Assembly (NCBI GenBank): GCA_035451285.1
Contig: DAOTOJ010000001.1
Span: 23,674 to 87,673 of the forward strand
DNA: 64,000 nucleotides
Source: DAOTOJ01 sp035451285
GTDB lineage: Bacteria; Patescibacteriota; Minisyncoccia; UBA6257; Brennerbacteraceae
Direction: 5' to 3'
The position numbers and the translations under genes are program-made. This document shows, one piece after another, positions 1 to 7,235 of the stretch. How positions within the stretch are numbered: position 1 is the first letter of the stretch; the number at the start of each line of letters is the position of its first letter. Under the pieces are notes generated by a model. The model did not search any database. It was not told where the DNA came from and saw only the letters and a list, made by a program, of their open reading frames with translations.

Positions 1-1
1 A

Positions 2-271
2 TTTTCAACCCAATACCAATTAACATATTCTAATCCCCAAATTTCTTTTGAAAACAGGACACTTAGTTTGCATTTAAAAGTTAACGAGGTAATTGTGCCC
101 AATATTGATGTTTTAGATTTTAAACAAAGCGTAGCTGGGCAAGACATTGATACTTTGAAAACTGAAATTTTAAAACTTTCAGGAATAAAGGAAGTTAATG
201 TTTCAATTTGGCCGTTTTGGTTAAAAAAATTACCTACTAATCTTGATAGAATTAATATTAAAATTAACTAA
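2..271 (+). CDS. C-terminal fragment of an unrecognised protein (5' end outside window)
   Basis: The frame is open from the first bases of the window to a TAA at 269-271, so this is the last 89 codons of a longer gene. The internal TTG at 68 need not be the true start. The tail reads as an alternating beta/helix segment ending in WPFWLKKLP followed by basic and hydrophobic residues. I recall similar tails on large uncharacterised CPR proteins, some annotated as baseplate-J-like, but nothing in this fragment proves that. It is separated from infA by a promoter, so it is not part of the ribosomal operon. Confidence 0.6.
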   Translation, partial: FSTQYQLTYSNPQISFENRTLSLHLKVNEVIVPNIDVLDFKQSVAGQDIDTLKTEILKLSGIKEVNVSIWPFWLKKLPTNLDRINIKIN

Positions 272-287
272 TTTTTAATAAAAAAGA

Positions 288-316
288 TTGACTTTTTAGA
301 TATTTTTTATTAGAAT
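288..316 (+). promoter_or_regulatory. sigma70-type promoter of the infA ribosomal operon
   Basis: TTGACT (288-293), a 17-nt spacer, then TAGAAT (311-316). Only 10 nt separate the -10 box from the infA ATG at 327, so transcription would begin about 4 nt before the start codon. No Shine-Dalgarno sequence is present. Confidence 0.65.
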
Positions 317-326
317 ATCAGAGCTT

Positions 327-542
327 ATGAAAAAAGATGCAGGTCGACGAGTTTTTGGAGAAATAACCGAAGCTTTGCCAAGTACTTCTTTTAAAGTAAA
401 ACTTGAAAACGGGAAAGAAATTTTAGCATACCTTTCGGGAAAAATGAGAATTAACTTTATTAAGGTTGGAATTGGCGATAAAGTTATAGTAGAGCTTTCT
501 CCTTATGATGAAAATCGCGGCAGAATAGTTTTAAGAAAATAA
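327..542 (+). CDS. infA: translation initiation factor IF-1
   Basis: A 71-aa single OB-fold protein that binds the A-site region of the 30S subunit during initiation. Family signatures are visible: G.I.EALP near the N-terminus, [15 protein letters not shown] in the middle, and a GD.V.VELSPYD..RGRI C-terminal strand. Length matches typical IF-1 (71-73 aa). The start is fixed by the promoter immediately upstream and by family length. It is the first gene of the run infA-rpmJ-rpsM-rpsK-rpsD-rpoA-rplQ-rplM-rpsI. In many bacteria secY, adk and map precede it, but here an unrelated gene does. Confidence 0.97.
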   Translation: MKKDAGRRVFGEITEALPSTSFKVKLENGKEILAYLSGKMRINFIKVGIGDKVIVELSPYDENRGRIVLRK

Positions 543-546
543 ATTT

Positions 547-660
547 ATGAAAGTTAAAGCTTCTGTTAAAAAAAGATGTGCCAAATGTAAAGTTGTACGC
601 CGTAAAGGACGGGTTTATGTTATTTGTGAAAATCCAAAACATAAACAACGTCAGGGATAA
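547..660 (+). CDS. rpmJ: 50S ribosomal protein L36
   Basis: A 37-aa protein that binds 23S rRNA. It starts MKVKASVK and ends KHKQRQG. It keeps the zinc-ribbon ligands C11, C14, C27 and H32, so it is the zinc-binding (C+) form. It begins four bases after the infA stop codon. Length and sequence match the L36 family closely, so the call is firm despite the small size. Confidence 0.96.
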   Translation: MKVKASVKKRCAKCKVVRRKGRVYVICENPKHKQRQG

Positions 661-708
661 ATCAAATTGATTTATAAACTTTTTTAATTTATTTTTAATT
701 TTTAAGTT

Positions 709-1095
709 ATGAGAATTTTAGGGGCAGATATTCCAGACGATAAAAGGGTTGAGATTGCTTTGACCTATGTTTTTGGCATTGGTAGAACTAGAGCGCGTGA
801 AATTTTAGAAAATACCAAAATAGATTTTTCTAAAAAATCTAAAGAGTTAACCCCCCAAGAACTTAATAAAATAAAAGAATTTGTTGAAAAAAATTATAAA
901 GTAGAAGGGGATTTAAGAAGAGAGATAGCATCGGATATTAAAAGACTAAAAGATATTAAATGTTATCGTGGAATAAGGCATATTAAAAGATTGCCAGTAA
1001 GAGGGCAATCTACTAAAAGAAATTCAAGAACAGTTAGAGGTAATGTTAGAAAATCAGTTGGTTCCGGTAGAAAAAAAGCAGCTAGTAAAACTTAA
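709..1095 (+). CDS. rpsM: 30S ribosomal protein S13
   Basis: A 128-aa protein of the 30S head that contacts tRNA and the B1 intersubunit bridge. It starts MRILGADIPDDKRVEIALTY and carries the family motif YGIG/FGIGRTRA. The basic C-terminal half has CYRGIRH..LPVRGQ.T..N.RT, which is diagnostic for S13. Length is slightly above the usual 115-125 aa because of an extra basic tail (VGSGRKKAASKT). The 48-nt gap after rpmJ is pure A/T and contains no Shine-Dalgarno motif. Confidence 0.97.
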   Translation: MRILGADIPDDKRVEIALTYVFGIGRTRAREILENTKIDFSKKSKELTPQELNKIKEFVEKNYKVEGDLRREIASDIKRLKDIKCYRGIRHIKRLPVRGQSTKRNSRTVRGNVRKSVGSGRKKAASKT

Positions 1096-1116
1096 TTAAT
1101 TTTTTAAATTTTTAAA

Positions 1117-1569
1117 ATGGGAAAAAAGACAGTAAAAACTGAAACAGCCGAAGAAGCTTTGAAAGAAAAAGAAGTTATTGAAGAGAGCATTAAAAAAAGT
1201 TCTCAAACTTCGGTATCTAAAAAATTTTCTTCAACTAGAATTTATATTGATTCAACTTATAATAATACCTATTTAACCGTTACTGATGAAAAAGGAAATG
1301 TCTTAGCTTGGTCAAGCGCTGGAAGTTTAGGATTTAAAGGCCCTAAAAAATCAACCCCTTTTGCTGCTACCAGTGTTGTTGAAACTTTACTTTCCAAATT
1401 AAAGAAAGTTGATTTGGGAAGAGTGGCAATTTACGTTAAGGGGATTGGCGGCGGAAGAGCGGCAGCTATTAGAGCTTTAATAAATAATAATTTAGACATC
1501 TATTTAATTAAAGATATAACCCCTATTCCATTTAATGGTCCACGTCCCAAGAAACCTAGAAGGGTTTAA
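1117..1569 (+). CDS. rpsK: 30S ribosomal protein S11 with N-terminal extension
   Basis: A 150-aa platform protein of the 30S subunit. The conserved core begins near residue 40 (RIYIDSTYNNTYLTVTD) and contains the GSLGFKG.KKSTPFAA segment, VKGIGGGRAAAIRAL and the C-terminal DITPIPFNGPRPKKPRRV. The first ~38 residues form a Lys/Glu/Ser-rich, probably disordered extension absent from E. coli S11 (129 aa). Start is the only ATG before the core, 21 nt after rpsM. Confidence 0.97.
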   Translation: MGKKTVKTETAEEALKEKEVIEESIKKSSQTSVSKKFSSTRIYIDSTYNNTYLTVTDEKGNVLAWSSAGSLGFKGPKKSTPFAATSVVETLLSKLKKVDLGRVAIYVKGIGGGRAAAIRALINNNLDIYLIKDITPIPFNGPRPKKPRRV

Positions 1570-1581
1570 AATTATAAAAAC

Positions 1582-2211
1582 ATGACATTTGTTAGAGGTC
1601 CAAAAGAGAAAAAAAGTAGAAGTTTAGGAATAAATTTACACCTAAAGGCAGAAAGGTCGTTTTCCCCAAAATCTGCTTTAGTTCGTCGTCCTTATCCTCC
1701 AGGAGTCCATGGTTCTAAAAGGAGAAGAACTTCTTCTGAATATGGTAGGCAATTACAAGAAAAACAAAAAATTCAATTAAGTTACGGTTTATCAGCTAAA
1801 AAAATGAAGCTCTATGCCCAAAAAGCAATTTCTTCTAAAAAAATTTCTCCACCTCAATATTTGTATCAATTATTAGAATTAAGGTTAGATAATGTTGTTT
1901 TTAAATCTGGCTTTGTTTCTTCTCGCAGCATAGCACGAATTACTAGTTCTCATGGTCATTTTGTAGTTAATAATAAAAAAGTTAATATTCCCTCTTATGA
2001 ATTAAAAATAGGAGACATAATAAAAATTAGAGAAAATTCAAAAAATAACAAGATTTTTAGCAACCTAAAAGAAAAACTAGAAAAGTATCAAGAACCAGAT
2101 TGGTTAAAAGTCGATAAAGAAAAATTGACTTGCGAAGTAATAAAGATTCCTCAACTTCCAGAAGATTTTGAATTCGATATTCCTTTAGTATTAGAATTTT
2201 ATTCAAAATAA
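1582..2211 (+). CDS. rpsD: 30S ribosomal protein S4
   Basis: A 209-aa primary 16S rRNA-binding protein that also takes part in ribosomal accuracy. It shows the N-terminal S4 domain with PPG.HG, a basic helix (SEYGRQLQEKQK), and the S4 RNA-binding fold around residues 95-160 (LELRLDNVVF..GF..SR..AR...SHGHF.VN..KVNIPS). No N-terminal zinc cysteines are present, so it is a Cys-free S4. It lies 12 nt after rpsK. S4 is often the translational regulator of this operon, but no leader structure long enough for that is evident here. Confidence 0.97.
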   Translation: MTFVRGPKEKKSRSLGINLHLKAERSFSPKSALVRRPYPPGVHGSKRRRTSSEYGRQLQEKQKIQLSYGLSAKKMKLYAQKAISSKKISPPQYLYQLLELRLDNVVFKSGFVSSRSIARITSSHGHFVVNNKKVNIPSYELKIGDIIKIRENSKNNKIFSNLKEKLEKYQEPDWLKVDKEKLTCEVIKIPQLPEDFEFDIPLVLEFYSK

Positions 2212-2229
2212 TTAATTAATTATAATTTT

Positions 2230-3153
2230 ATGATTTCTTTTTCTCCAAAAATAAAAATAAAAAAAAGTACCGACGAAGAGGCAGTTATTGAAATAGAAAA
2301 TCTGTACCCAGGTTATGGAATTACTTTGGGTAATGCCCTAAGGAGAGTTCTTCTTTCTTCCATAGAGGGAGCTGCCCCAACCTCTTTCTACATTAAGGAA
2401 GTTAATCACGAATTTTCAACAATTGAAGGGGTCGAAGAAGATTTAATTGAAATTTCTTTAAACCTAAAAAAACTTAGGGTTAAATTGTTTTCTGATGAAC
2501 CACAAACTTTAACTTTGCAAGTTAAAGGAGAAAGAGAAGTCAAGGCTTCTGATTTTGAAAAGAATCCTTTGGTATCAGTTATTAATAACAATCTTCATAT
2601 CGCCAATTTATCTGATAAAAACGCTGAACTTAAAATGGATGTTAGATTTGAAAAAGGAACTGGGTTTTATTTGGCAAAAGAAAGAAGAACTTCTAAGCTG
2701 CCGATTGGAACAATTGAATTGGATGCCAATTTTTCTCCAGTTAAAATTGTTAACTTCCAAATAGAAAATATGGTAGTTGGAGAAAGAACTGATTATAATC
2801 GATTGATTTTACAAATTATAACCGATGGTACGGTTTCTCCATTAGAAGCTTACGAAGAGGCTATTAAAATTTTAATAGACCACTTAGAAAAAATAAGATT
2901 TAAAGAAGGCTTAGGCGCAGAAGAAGACACTTTTAAAGTTTTAAGAGAAAGCAAAGATATTAATTCGATTCCTTTAGAAGATACCGAACTTTCCAGTAGG
3001 GTTTTAAATGTTTTAACAAAACATCGCATTAAGACTATTACTGATTTATCAAAGACTTCAATTGGTAAAATTTCTAAATTTGAAGGATTGGGAGAAAAGG
3101 GAATTGAAGAAATTAAAAAAATAGCGAAAAAATACGGAGTAAATTTAAGTTAA
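2230..3153 (+). CDS. rpoA: DNA-directed RNA polymerase subunit alpha
   Basis: A 307-aa assembly platform of RNA polymerase. The N-terminal domain (residues ~1-225) has the GYGITLGNALRRVLLSSIEGAA dimerisation motif (split here as GYGITLGNALRR and VLLSSIEGAA) and VEEDLIEI. The C-terminal domain (~240-307) has helix-hairpin-helix features LSSRVLNVL..HRIKTITDL and KFEGLGEKGIEEI, so the DNA/activator-binding CTD is retained. Length is a little under E. coli (329 aa). It sits in the standard place between rpsD and rplQ. Confidence 0.97.
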   Translation: MISFSPKIKIKKSTDEEAVIEIENLYPGYGITLGNALRRVLLSSIEGAAPTSFYIKEVNHEFSTIEGVEEDLIEISLNLKKLRVKLFSDEPQTLTLQVKGEREVKASDFEKNPLVSVINNNLHIANLSDKNAELKMDVRFEKGTGFYLAKERRTSKLPIGTIELDANFSPVKIVNFQIENMVVGERTDYNRLILQIITDGTVSPLEAYEEAIKILIDHLEKIRFKEGLGAEEDTFKVLRESKDINSIPLEDTELSSRVLNVLTKHRIKTITDLSKTSIGKISKFEGLGEKGIEEIKKIAKKYGVNLS

Positions 3154-3154
3154 T

Positions 3155-3505
3155 ATGAGGCACCAAAAAGAAGGAAAAAAATTTGGCAGAAAAAAGGGAG
3201 ATAGGAAAGCCTTCATTAAAGGCTTAATGCACAATTTAATAATGGAAGAAGAAATTGAAACAACTGTTGTTAGAGCTAAAGAAATTAAAAGGGAATTAGA
3301 AAAATTAATAACTTTAGCTAAAAAACAAGATTTAGCTTCTTATAGACTGCTTTTAAAAAAATTGCCAAAGAAATCAGCTGAAAAATTATTTAAAATAATT
3401 GCTCCTCGTTATTTGGAAAGAAAGGGGGGATACTTAAGAATTATCAAAACAGAAATGCGCAAAGATGGTTCCCAAATGGCTTTAATTAGTTTTGTTGGAA
3501 AATAA
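3155..3505 (+). CDS. rplQ: 50S ribosomal protein L17
   Basis: A 116-aa large-subunit protein near the exit tunnel. It starts MRHQKEGKKFGRKKGDRKAF, the usual L17 N-terminus (MRH...KLGR...HR.A), and ends with the conserved R.GGY.RI.K...R.GD/DGS.MA.I.. strand. It starts one base after the rpoA stop, indicating translational coupling. Confidence 0.96.
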   Translation: MRHQKEGKKFGRKKGDRKAFIKGLMHNLIMEEEIETTVVRAKEIKRELEKLITLAKKQDLASYRLLLKKLPKKSAEKLFKIIAPRYLERKGGYLRIIKTEMRKDGSQMALISFVGK

Positions 3506-3510
3506 ATAAT

Positions 3511-3867
3511 ATGAAAGAAAAAATTATTGAAATAGATGCTCAAAATAGATCCCTTGGCAGAGTAGCAACCGAGGTAGTTAAAATCTTAACTGGCAAAGAT
3601 AATCCCAATTATCAGCCAAATGTTTTAGGATTAAACAATAATTTTAAAATAAAAATTTTAAATATTGATAAAGCAAAGTTTACTGGTAAAAAATTAGATG
3701 AAAAAATATATTATCGATCAAGTGGCTATTTGGGTAGCGTTAAACAAAAGTCATTAAAAGAAATGTATCAAGAAAATCCCCAAAAATTATTTTTAAAAAT
3801 TTTGAAAGGAATGTTGCCCAAAAACAATTTAAGAGATCAATTATTAAAAAAAGTGATATTTAGTTAA
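3511..3867 (+). CDS. rplM: 50S ribosomal protein L13 (shortened)
   Basis: A 118-aa protein matching L13 through the core: IDAQNRSLGRVATEVVKIL, then KILNIDKAKFTGKK..EKIYYRSSGYLG, and KGMLPKNNLRDQLLKKV. E. coli L13 has 142 aa. Here about 14 N-terminal residues before the core and about 20 C-terminal residues are missing. The neighbouring reading frames give no continuation, so this looks like lineage-specific trimming rather than a frameshift. Five bases after rplQ and one base before rpsI. Confidence 0.93.
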   Translation: MKEKIIEIDAQNRSLGRVATEVVKILTGKDNPNYQPNVLGLNNNFKIKILNIDKAKFTGKKLDEKIYYRSSGYLGSVKQKSLKEMYQENPQKLFLKILKGMLPKNNLRDQLLKKVIFS

Positions 3868-3868
3868 T

Positions 3869-4306
3869 ATGCCTAAAAAAACAACTTTAAAAACAGATTC
3901 AAACAATTCTCAGCCAACCGAGAAATACTTTAGAGCTCTTGGTAGACGAAAAGAAGCAATTGCTATTGCGAAACTATATCCCCATAAAGGTTCAATAATT
4001 ATTAATCAAAAACCAGTTGCCGAGTTTTTTAAAATTTTAGAATTTCAAAAAATAGTTGAAGAACCCTTAAAGGCCGTTGATTCAATTGGTAAATTTGAAA
4101 TTGAAGTGAAGGTTAATGGTGGGGGAATAAGGGGACAAGCCGAAGCAATTAAATTAGCTATCAGCAGAGCTTTAGTGAAATTTAATCCAGAATTTAAGCC
4201 ATTTCTGAAAAAAGAAAAGTTATTAACCAGAGATGCCAGAGTTAAAGAAAGAAAGAAATTTGGCTTGAAAAAAGCTCGTCGCGCTCCACAATGGAGTAAA
4301 AGATAG
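3869..4306 (+). CDS. rpsI: 30S ribosomal protein S9
   Basis: A 145-aa protein whose C-terminal arm reaches the P-site tRNA. The core starts near residue 21 (FRALGRRKEAIAIAKLYP). It contains V.GGGI.GQAEAIK.AISRAL and ends in RAPQWSKR, the family's invariant S-K-R terminus. A ~20-residue polar N-terminal extension precedes the core. It is the last gene of the operon, followed within 30 nt by a terminator. Confidence 0.96.
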   Translation: MPKKTTLKTDSNNSQPTEKYFRALGRRKEAIAIAKLYPHKGSIIINQKPVAEFFKILEFQKIVEEPLKAVDSIGKFEIEVKVNGGGIRGQAEAIKLAISRALVKFNPEFKPFLKKEKLLTRDARVKERKKFGLKKARRAPQWSKR

Positions 4307-4331
4307 TTTTGTTTTAATTAAAAAACTTTTT

Positions 4332-4356
4332 AAAAACCAGCTTTTTGCTGGTTTTT
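4332..4356 (+). terminator. rho-independent terminator of the ribosomal operon
   Basis: Perfect 10-bp inverted repeat AAAAACCAGC (4332-4341) / GCTGGTTTTT (4347-4356) with a 5-nt T loop. The 3' arm itself supplies the U-run. It lies 25 nt after the rpsI stop. Confidence 0.9.
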
Positions 4357-4374
4357 ATTATCTAATATTTATTC

Positions 4375-4403
4375 TTGACAAATAAAATTATATTTGATAT
4401 AAT
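4375..4403 (+). promoter_or_regulatory. distal consensus promoter P1 of the surface-protein gene
   Basis: Perfect consensus TTGACA (4375-4380), exact 17-nt spacer, perfect TATAAT (4398-4403), plus an extended -10 (TG at 4395-4396). It is the best promoter in the window. It sits just after the ribosomal terminator and 131 nt upstream of the ATG at 4535. Confidence 0.85.
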
Positions 4404-4419
4404 ATATTAATTAAGGTTC

Positions 4420-4447
4420 TTTAAAGAATTTAAAGACTTTTTAAAGA
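4420..4447 (+). repeat. three TTTAAAGA direct repeats between tandem promoters
   Basis: TTTAAAGA occurs at 4420-4427, 4429-4436 and 4440-4447, starting just downstream of the predicted P1 start site and upstream of P2. The spacing (9 and 11 nt) and position are compatible with an operator, but in such AT-rich DNA chance is possible. Confidence 0.4.
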
Positions 4448-4470
4448 TTTTAAAAACCCAAAGACTACTA

Positions 4471-4499
4471 TTGACTTTTAAAATTTTTTATGATATAAT
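4471..4499 (+). promoter_or_regulatory. proximal promoter P2 of the surface-protein gene
   Basis: TTGACT (4471-4476), 17-nt spacer, TATAAT (4494-4499), again with an extended -10 TG (4491-4492). It repeats the architecture of P1 96 nt downstream. It leaves about 30 nt of leader before the ATG at 4535. Confidence 0.75.
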
Positions 4500-4534
4500 A
4501 TTAATATAATTAAGTATTTAATTAATAAAAAAGC

Positions 4535-6589
4535 ATGAATAAAAAAATTAAAAATTTAGTAAAAATATTTGCAGTTTTTGCTATTTTAGCTTTTGGAATT
4601 AATAATGCTTTTGCTGGTAGTTATAGTGGTTATGATTTTTACGACAATCCTTCTTCTTTTGGCCCATTCCCTAAAAGCGGTGAAGTTCGAATGTATTTTC
4701 AAGGATTAGATGTAACCGGCTGTGCAACTAGAATAACTTTATCAAAAGGTTCTCAATCAAGGACTTTTACTCCTTGCTCCCATCAAGTTATAAATACTGG
4801 GATAAATGTTAATGCTGGAGACTACATAACTATTTTTATGGAAGATATCGGTTCTGGTCCAGATATTGGTTGGTCTAATCCAGTAGGAAATATGTGTGGT
4901 AGCGGATTACCATTACCACCAACTGGAGGAGGTAGCAGTGGTTATTATCAAAAAATTAATGTTTCAAGTTATATTTCTTGGGCTGCTCAAGCAGGTGAAC
5001 CGTTAGTTTCAAAACAATGTTGGGCTGATTGGCCAGAATGGTATGGAGATTATGATTTTAACGATTATTTTATAGTTTTTTCTTATGTTCCAGTTCCAAT
5101 ACCATCACCACTTCCAACAGTTAACTTAAAGGTTAATGGTTCTGATGGTCNNNNNNNNNNNNNNNNNNNNNNNNNNNNNNNNNNNNNNNNNNNNNNNNNN
5201 NNNNNNNNNNNNNNNNNNNNNNNNNNNNNNNNNNNNNNNNNNNNNNNNNNTAATAGTAGTGGTTCAGCATCTGATTCAGTAACTGTTAATGTAACTAAAA
5301 GACCAACACCAACACCAACACCAATACCATCACCACTTCCAACAGTTAACTTAAAGGTTAATGGTTCTGATGGTCCAATAACTTTACAAGAACCAGCTGA
5401 TTATACTTTATCTTGGACTTCTAATAATGCTGATACTTGTACAGCTTCTGGATCTTGGTCTGGAACTAAATCATTAAATGGTTCTCAAGATGTCTACGAC
5501 AAACCATATGGAACCTATACTTACACCATTAGATGTTCTAATTCTTCAGGTTCAGCATTTGATTCAGTAACAGTTAATGTAATCGAATCTCATCAAAACG
5601 TTTATCTAACAATTGATAAGCAAGTTAGAAATGTAACTAATAATACTAGTTTTTCAGATTCTGTCTCTGCAAAAAATAGCGATCAATTAGAATTTTCTAT
5701 TAGAATTAATGTTCTTGGATCTGGTTCTTTAAATAATATTTACGTTCAAGATATTTTGCCAAATGGTTTAAGTTTGGTGCCAGGTTCAGTAAGAATTGAT
5801 AACAATTCCGCTAGCGATAATCTAATATATTCTGGATTGTATCTTGGAAATTATTCTTCAGGAACAATAAAAACTATAACTTTTTTGGCAAGCGTTAATT
5901 CTTCAGCCTATAATACTACTTTAACAAATGTTTCAAAGGCTTGGGCTGATTCTATAGGAACTGTTTCCGACTCAGCCTATGTAAATATCTCTGGCTATGA
6001 ATCTCGCTATACAACCTTATCAATTTCTAAAACAGTTAAAGATGTAGCTTTAAATTCAGCTTATAGTGAGACTCTTTATATGAGACCTTCTACTGAAGTT
6101 GAATACCGAATAGTAATAACTAATACTGGAAGTTATTTTGCCCAAGATGTATTAATTAAAGATGTTTTGCCTTCCGGTTTAGTCTACAAACCAAATTCAA
6201 CTTATATTGATGGCATATTAACTAATGATGGAATTACTTCGGGTGGAATATATATTGATGATCTTAATGTGGGGCAATCGAAAACAATTACTTATCGTGC
6301 TACTTTAAGAGAGAATTCATTTTTTACCCAAAGTTTAACAACTTTAGTTAATAATGCTACAGCTAATGGATTAAATACTAATTCTATTTCTGATACCGCT
6401 ACTGTTTATGCTATTCAACAAGGAAGAGTTTTGGGTGCTGCGTCTGTTGATACCGGAGCTGATATTGCAACTTTGGTAACCATTGGAACAGCTGGGTTAT
6501 CTTCTGTCTCATTTGCTGGGTTTAATGCCTTTAAAAAGGGTTATCTTAAGAGAAAAATAAAAGAAAGAAGAAATAAATTAGGATTATAA
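4535..6589 (+). CDS. secreted DUF11/Ig-repeat surface protein with possible C-terminal sorting signal
   Basis: As assembled, 684 aa. Residues 1-27 form a signal peptide (basic start, hydrophobic core, A.A-like end at NNAFAG). Residues ~28-185 are a Cys-containing N-domain ending in the acidic GDYDFNDYF motif. Two Pro/Thr linkers each precede an Ig-like repeat starting TVNLKVNGSDG; the first repeat is mostly lost in a 100-N gap. Two DUF11-type domains follow (~352-490 and ~491-630), each with the D.LP.GL..... pattern. The tail carries VDTGAD, a hydrophobic stretch and a KKGYLKRKIKERR end, the layout of a sortase-type signal or membrane anchor. It is driven by two strong tandem promoters and so is probably abundant. 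Exact role unknown; S-layer, adhesin or pilus-like surface protein are all possible. Confidence 0.8.
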   Translation: MNKKIKNLVKIFAVFAILAFGINNAFAGSYSGYDFYDNPSSFGPFPKSGEVRMYFQGLDVTGCATRITLSKGSQSRTFTPCSHQVINTGINVNAGDYITIFMEDIGSGPDIGWSNPVGNMCGSGLPLPPTGGGSSGYYQKINVSSYISWAAQAGEPLVSKQCWADWPEWYGDYDFNDYFIVFSYVPVPIPSPLPTVNLKVNGSDGXXXXXXXXXXXXXXXXXXXXXXXXXXXXXXXXXXNSSGSASDSVTVNVTKRPTPTPTPIPSPLPTVNLKVNGSDGPITLQEPADYTLSWTSNNADTCTASGSWSGTKSLNGSQDVYDKPYGTYTYTIRCSNSSGSAFDSVTVNVIESHQNVYLTIDKQVRNVTNNTSFSDSVSAKNSDQLEFSIRINVLGSGSLNNIYVQDILPNGLSLVPGSVRIDNNSASDNLIYSGLYLGNYSSGTIKTITFLASVNSSAYNTTLTNVSKAWADSIGTVSDSAYVNISGYESRYTTLSISKTVKDVALNSAYSETLYMRPSTEVEYRIVITNTGSYFAQDVLIKDVLPSGLVYKPNSTYIDGILTNDGITSGGIYIDDLNVGQSKTITYRATLRENSFFTQSLTTLVNNATANGLNTNSISDTATVYAIQQGRVLGAASVDTGADIATLVTIGTAGLSSVSFAGFNAFKKGYLKRKIKERRNKLGL
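5096..5375 (+). repeat. 55-bp exact direct repeats flanking the assembly gap
   Basis: The 55 nt at 5096-5150 recur exactly at 5321-5375, encoding the PIPSPLPTVNLKVNGSDG linker and repeat start. The sequence after the gap (from 5251) resembles that following the second repeat (from 5539). The gene therefore holds tandem near-identical Ig-like units, which explains why the assembly broke here. Confidence 0.85.
5151..5250. other. assembly gap of 100 N
   Basis: Exactly 100 N, the usual placeholder for a gap of unknown length, inside the surface-protein gene. If one repeat unit like the downstream copy is missing, the true gap would be 163 bp (165 nt between equivalent codons downstream against 102 here). 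163 and 100 leave the same remainder modulo 3, so the frame stays open by luck. Confidence 0.95.
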
Positions 6590-6596
6590 TTATTTA

Positions 6597-6634
6597 AAAC
6601 AATAAAGCCCTATATTTAAGGGGCTTTATTGTTT
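6597..6634 (+). terminator. terminator of the surface-protein gene
   Basis: 14-bp perfect stem AAACAATAAAGCCC (6597-6610) / GGGCTTTATTGTTT (6621-6634) with a 10-nt loop. It begins 7 nt after the stop codon. Confidence 0.88.
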
Positions 6635-6661
6635 GACAATTAATTTTAAAAAATTTAAAAT
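6633..6661 (+). promoter_or_regulatory. promoter of the 188-aa anchored protein (leaderless)
   Basis: TTGACA (6633-6638) overlaps the end of the terminator stem. A 17-nt spacer and TAAAAT (6656-6661) follow. Only 7 nt lie between the -10 box and the ATG at 6669, so the transcript would start at or next to the A of the start codon. Confidence 0.6.
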
Positions 6662-6668
6662 TTAATAT

Positions 6669-7235
6669 ATGGATTTTTTAAAAGGATTTTGGAAGCAGGC
6701 TTTATTAGTAATTTTAGGGATAATTTTGGGAATAGGCGGAGTTTTTGCTTTTGAATATTTTTCCAATCGAGATATTTTGAGTTTAACGGCAATTTCTAGA
6801 AATTTCCAGCAAGCAGAAAATTCAATTTTGCCATCGGATTCTGAAATTATTAATCAAACTTCCTTGCCAGCAGAAGAAACTCCTAATGTTTTTCAAACGC
6901 CAGAACCTTCAACGACTATTGAAATTTCGCCTTATCCCTCGCCCTCGCCCAAATTAAAGAAATTGGTTAGTATTGATGTTGATAATACTGGAGCTGGGAT
7001 GTATCAATTTGAAGTAACTCGAGGAACTGAAGTAGAGCTAACTTTAAATGTTATGGATATCAATGTTGATCCTAGTGGCTTAGAATTTAAAAGCGAAGTT
7101 ATTAATACTGGCCAAATTTTACCAAATACTTCTAAAACTTTTACTTTTGTAGCTCAAGAGTCTTTTACTTTAATACCTTATACTGCTTTAACCAACAATC
7201 CTAAACCATATACTATAAAAGTAATTGTTAGATAA
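6669..7235 (+). CDS. membrane-anchored protein with cupredoxin-like C-terminal domain
   Basis: 188 aa. One N-terminal membrane segment (residues ~9-30, rich in L, I, G, V) is followed by a Ser/Thr/Pro/Glu linker (~45-95) and a C-terminal beta-rich domain (~98-188). The pattern F.V.RGTEV.L.L.V.D, a central V.NTG..LPN.SKTFTFVAQE and a final YTIKVIV strand resembles cupredoxin-like periplasmic domains. None of the Cys, His or Met copper ligands is present, so metal binding is unlikely. It lies between the DUF11 surface protein and nth; its stop overlaps the nth start (TAATG). Predicted to be outside the cell, role unknown. Confidence 0.6.
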   Translation: MDFLKGFWKQALLVILGIILGIGGVFAFEYFSNRDILSLTAISRNFQQAENSILPSDSEIINQTSLPAEETPNVFQTPEPSTTIEISPYPSPSPKLKKLVSIDVDNTGAGMYQFEVTRGTEVELTLNVMDINVDPSGLEFKSEVINTGQILPNTSKTFTFVAQESFTLIPYTALTNNPKPYTIKVIVR

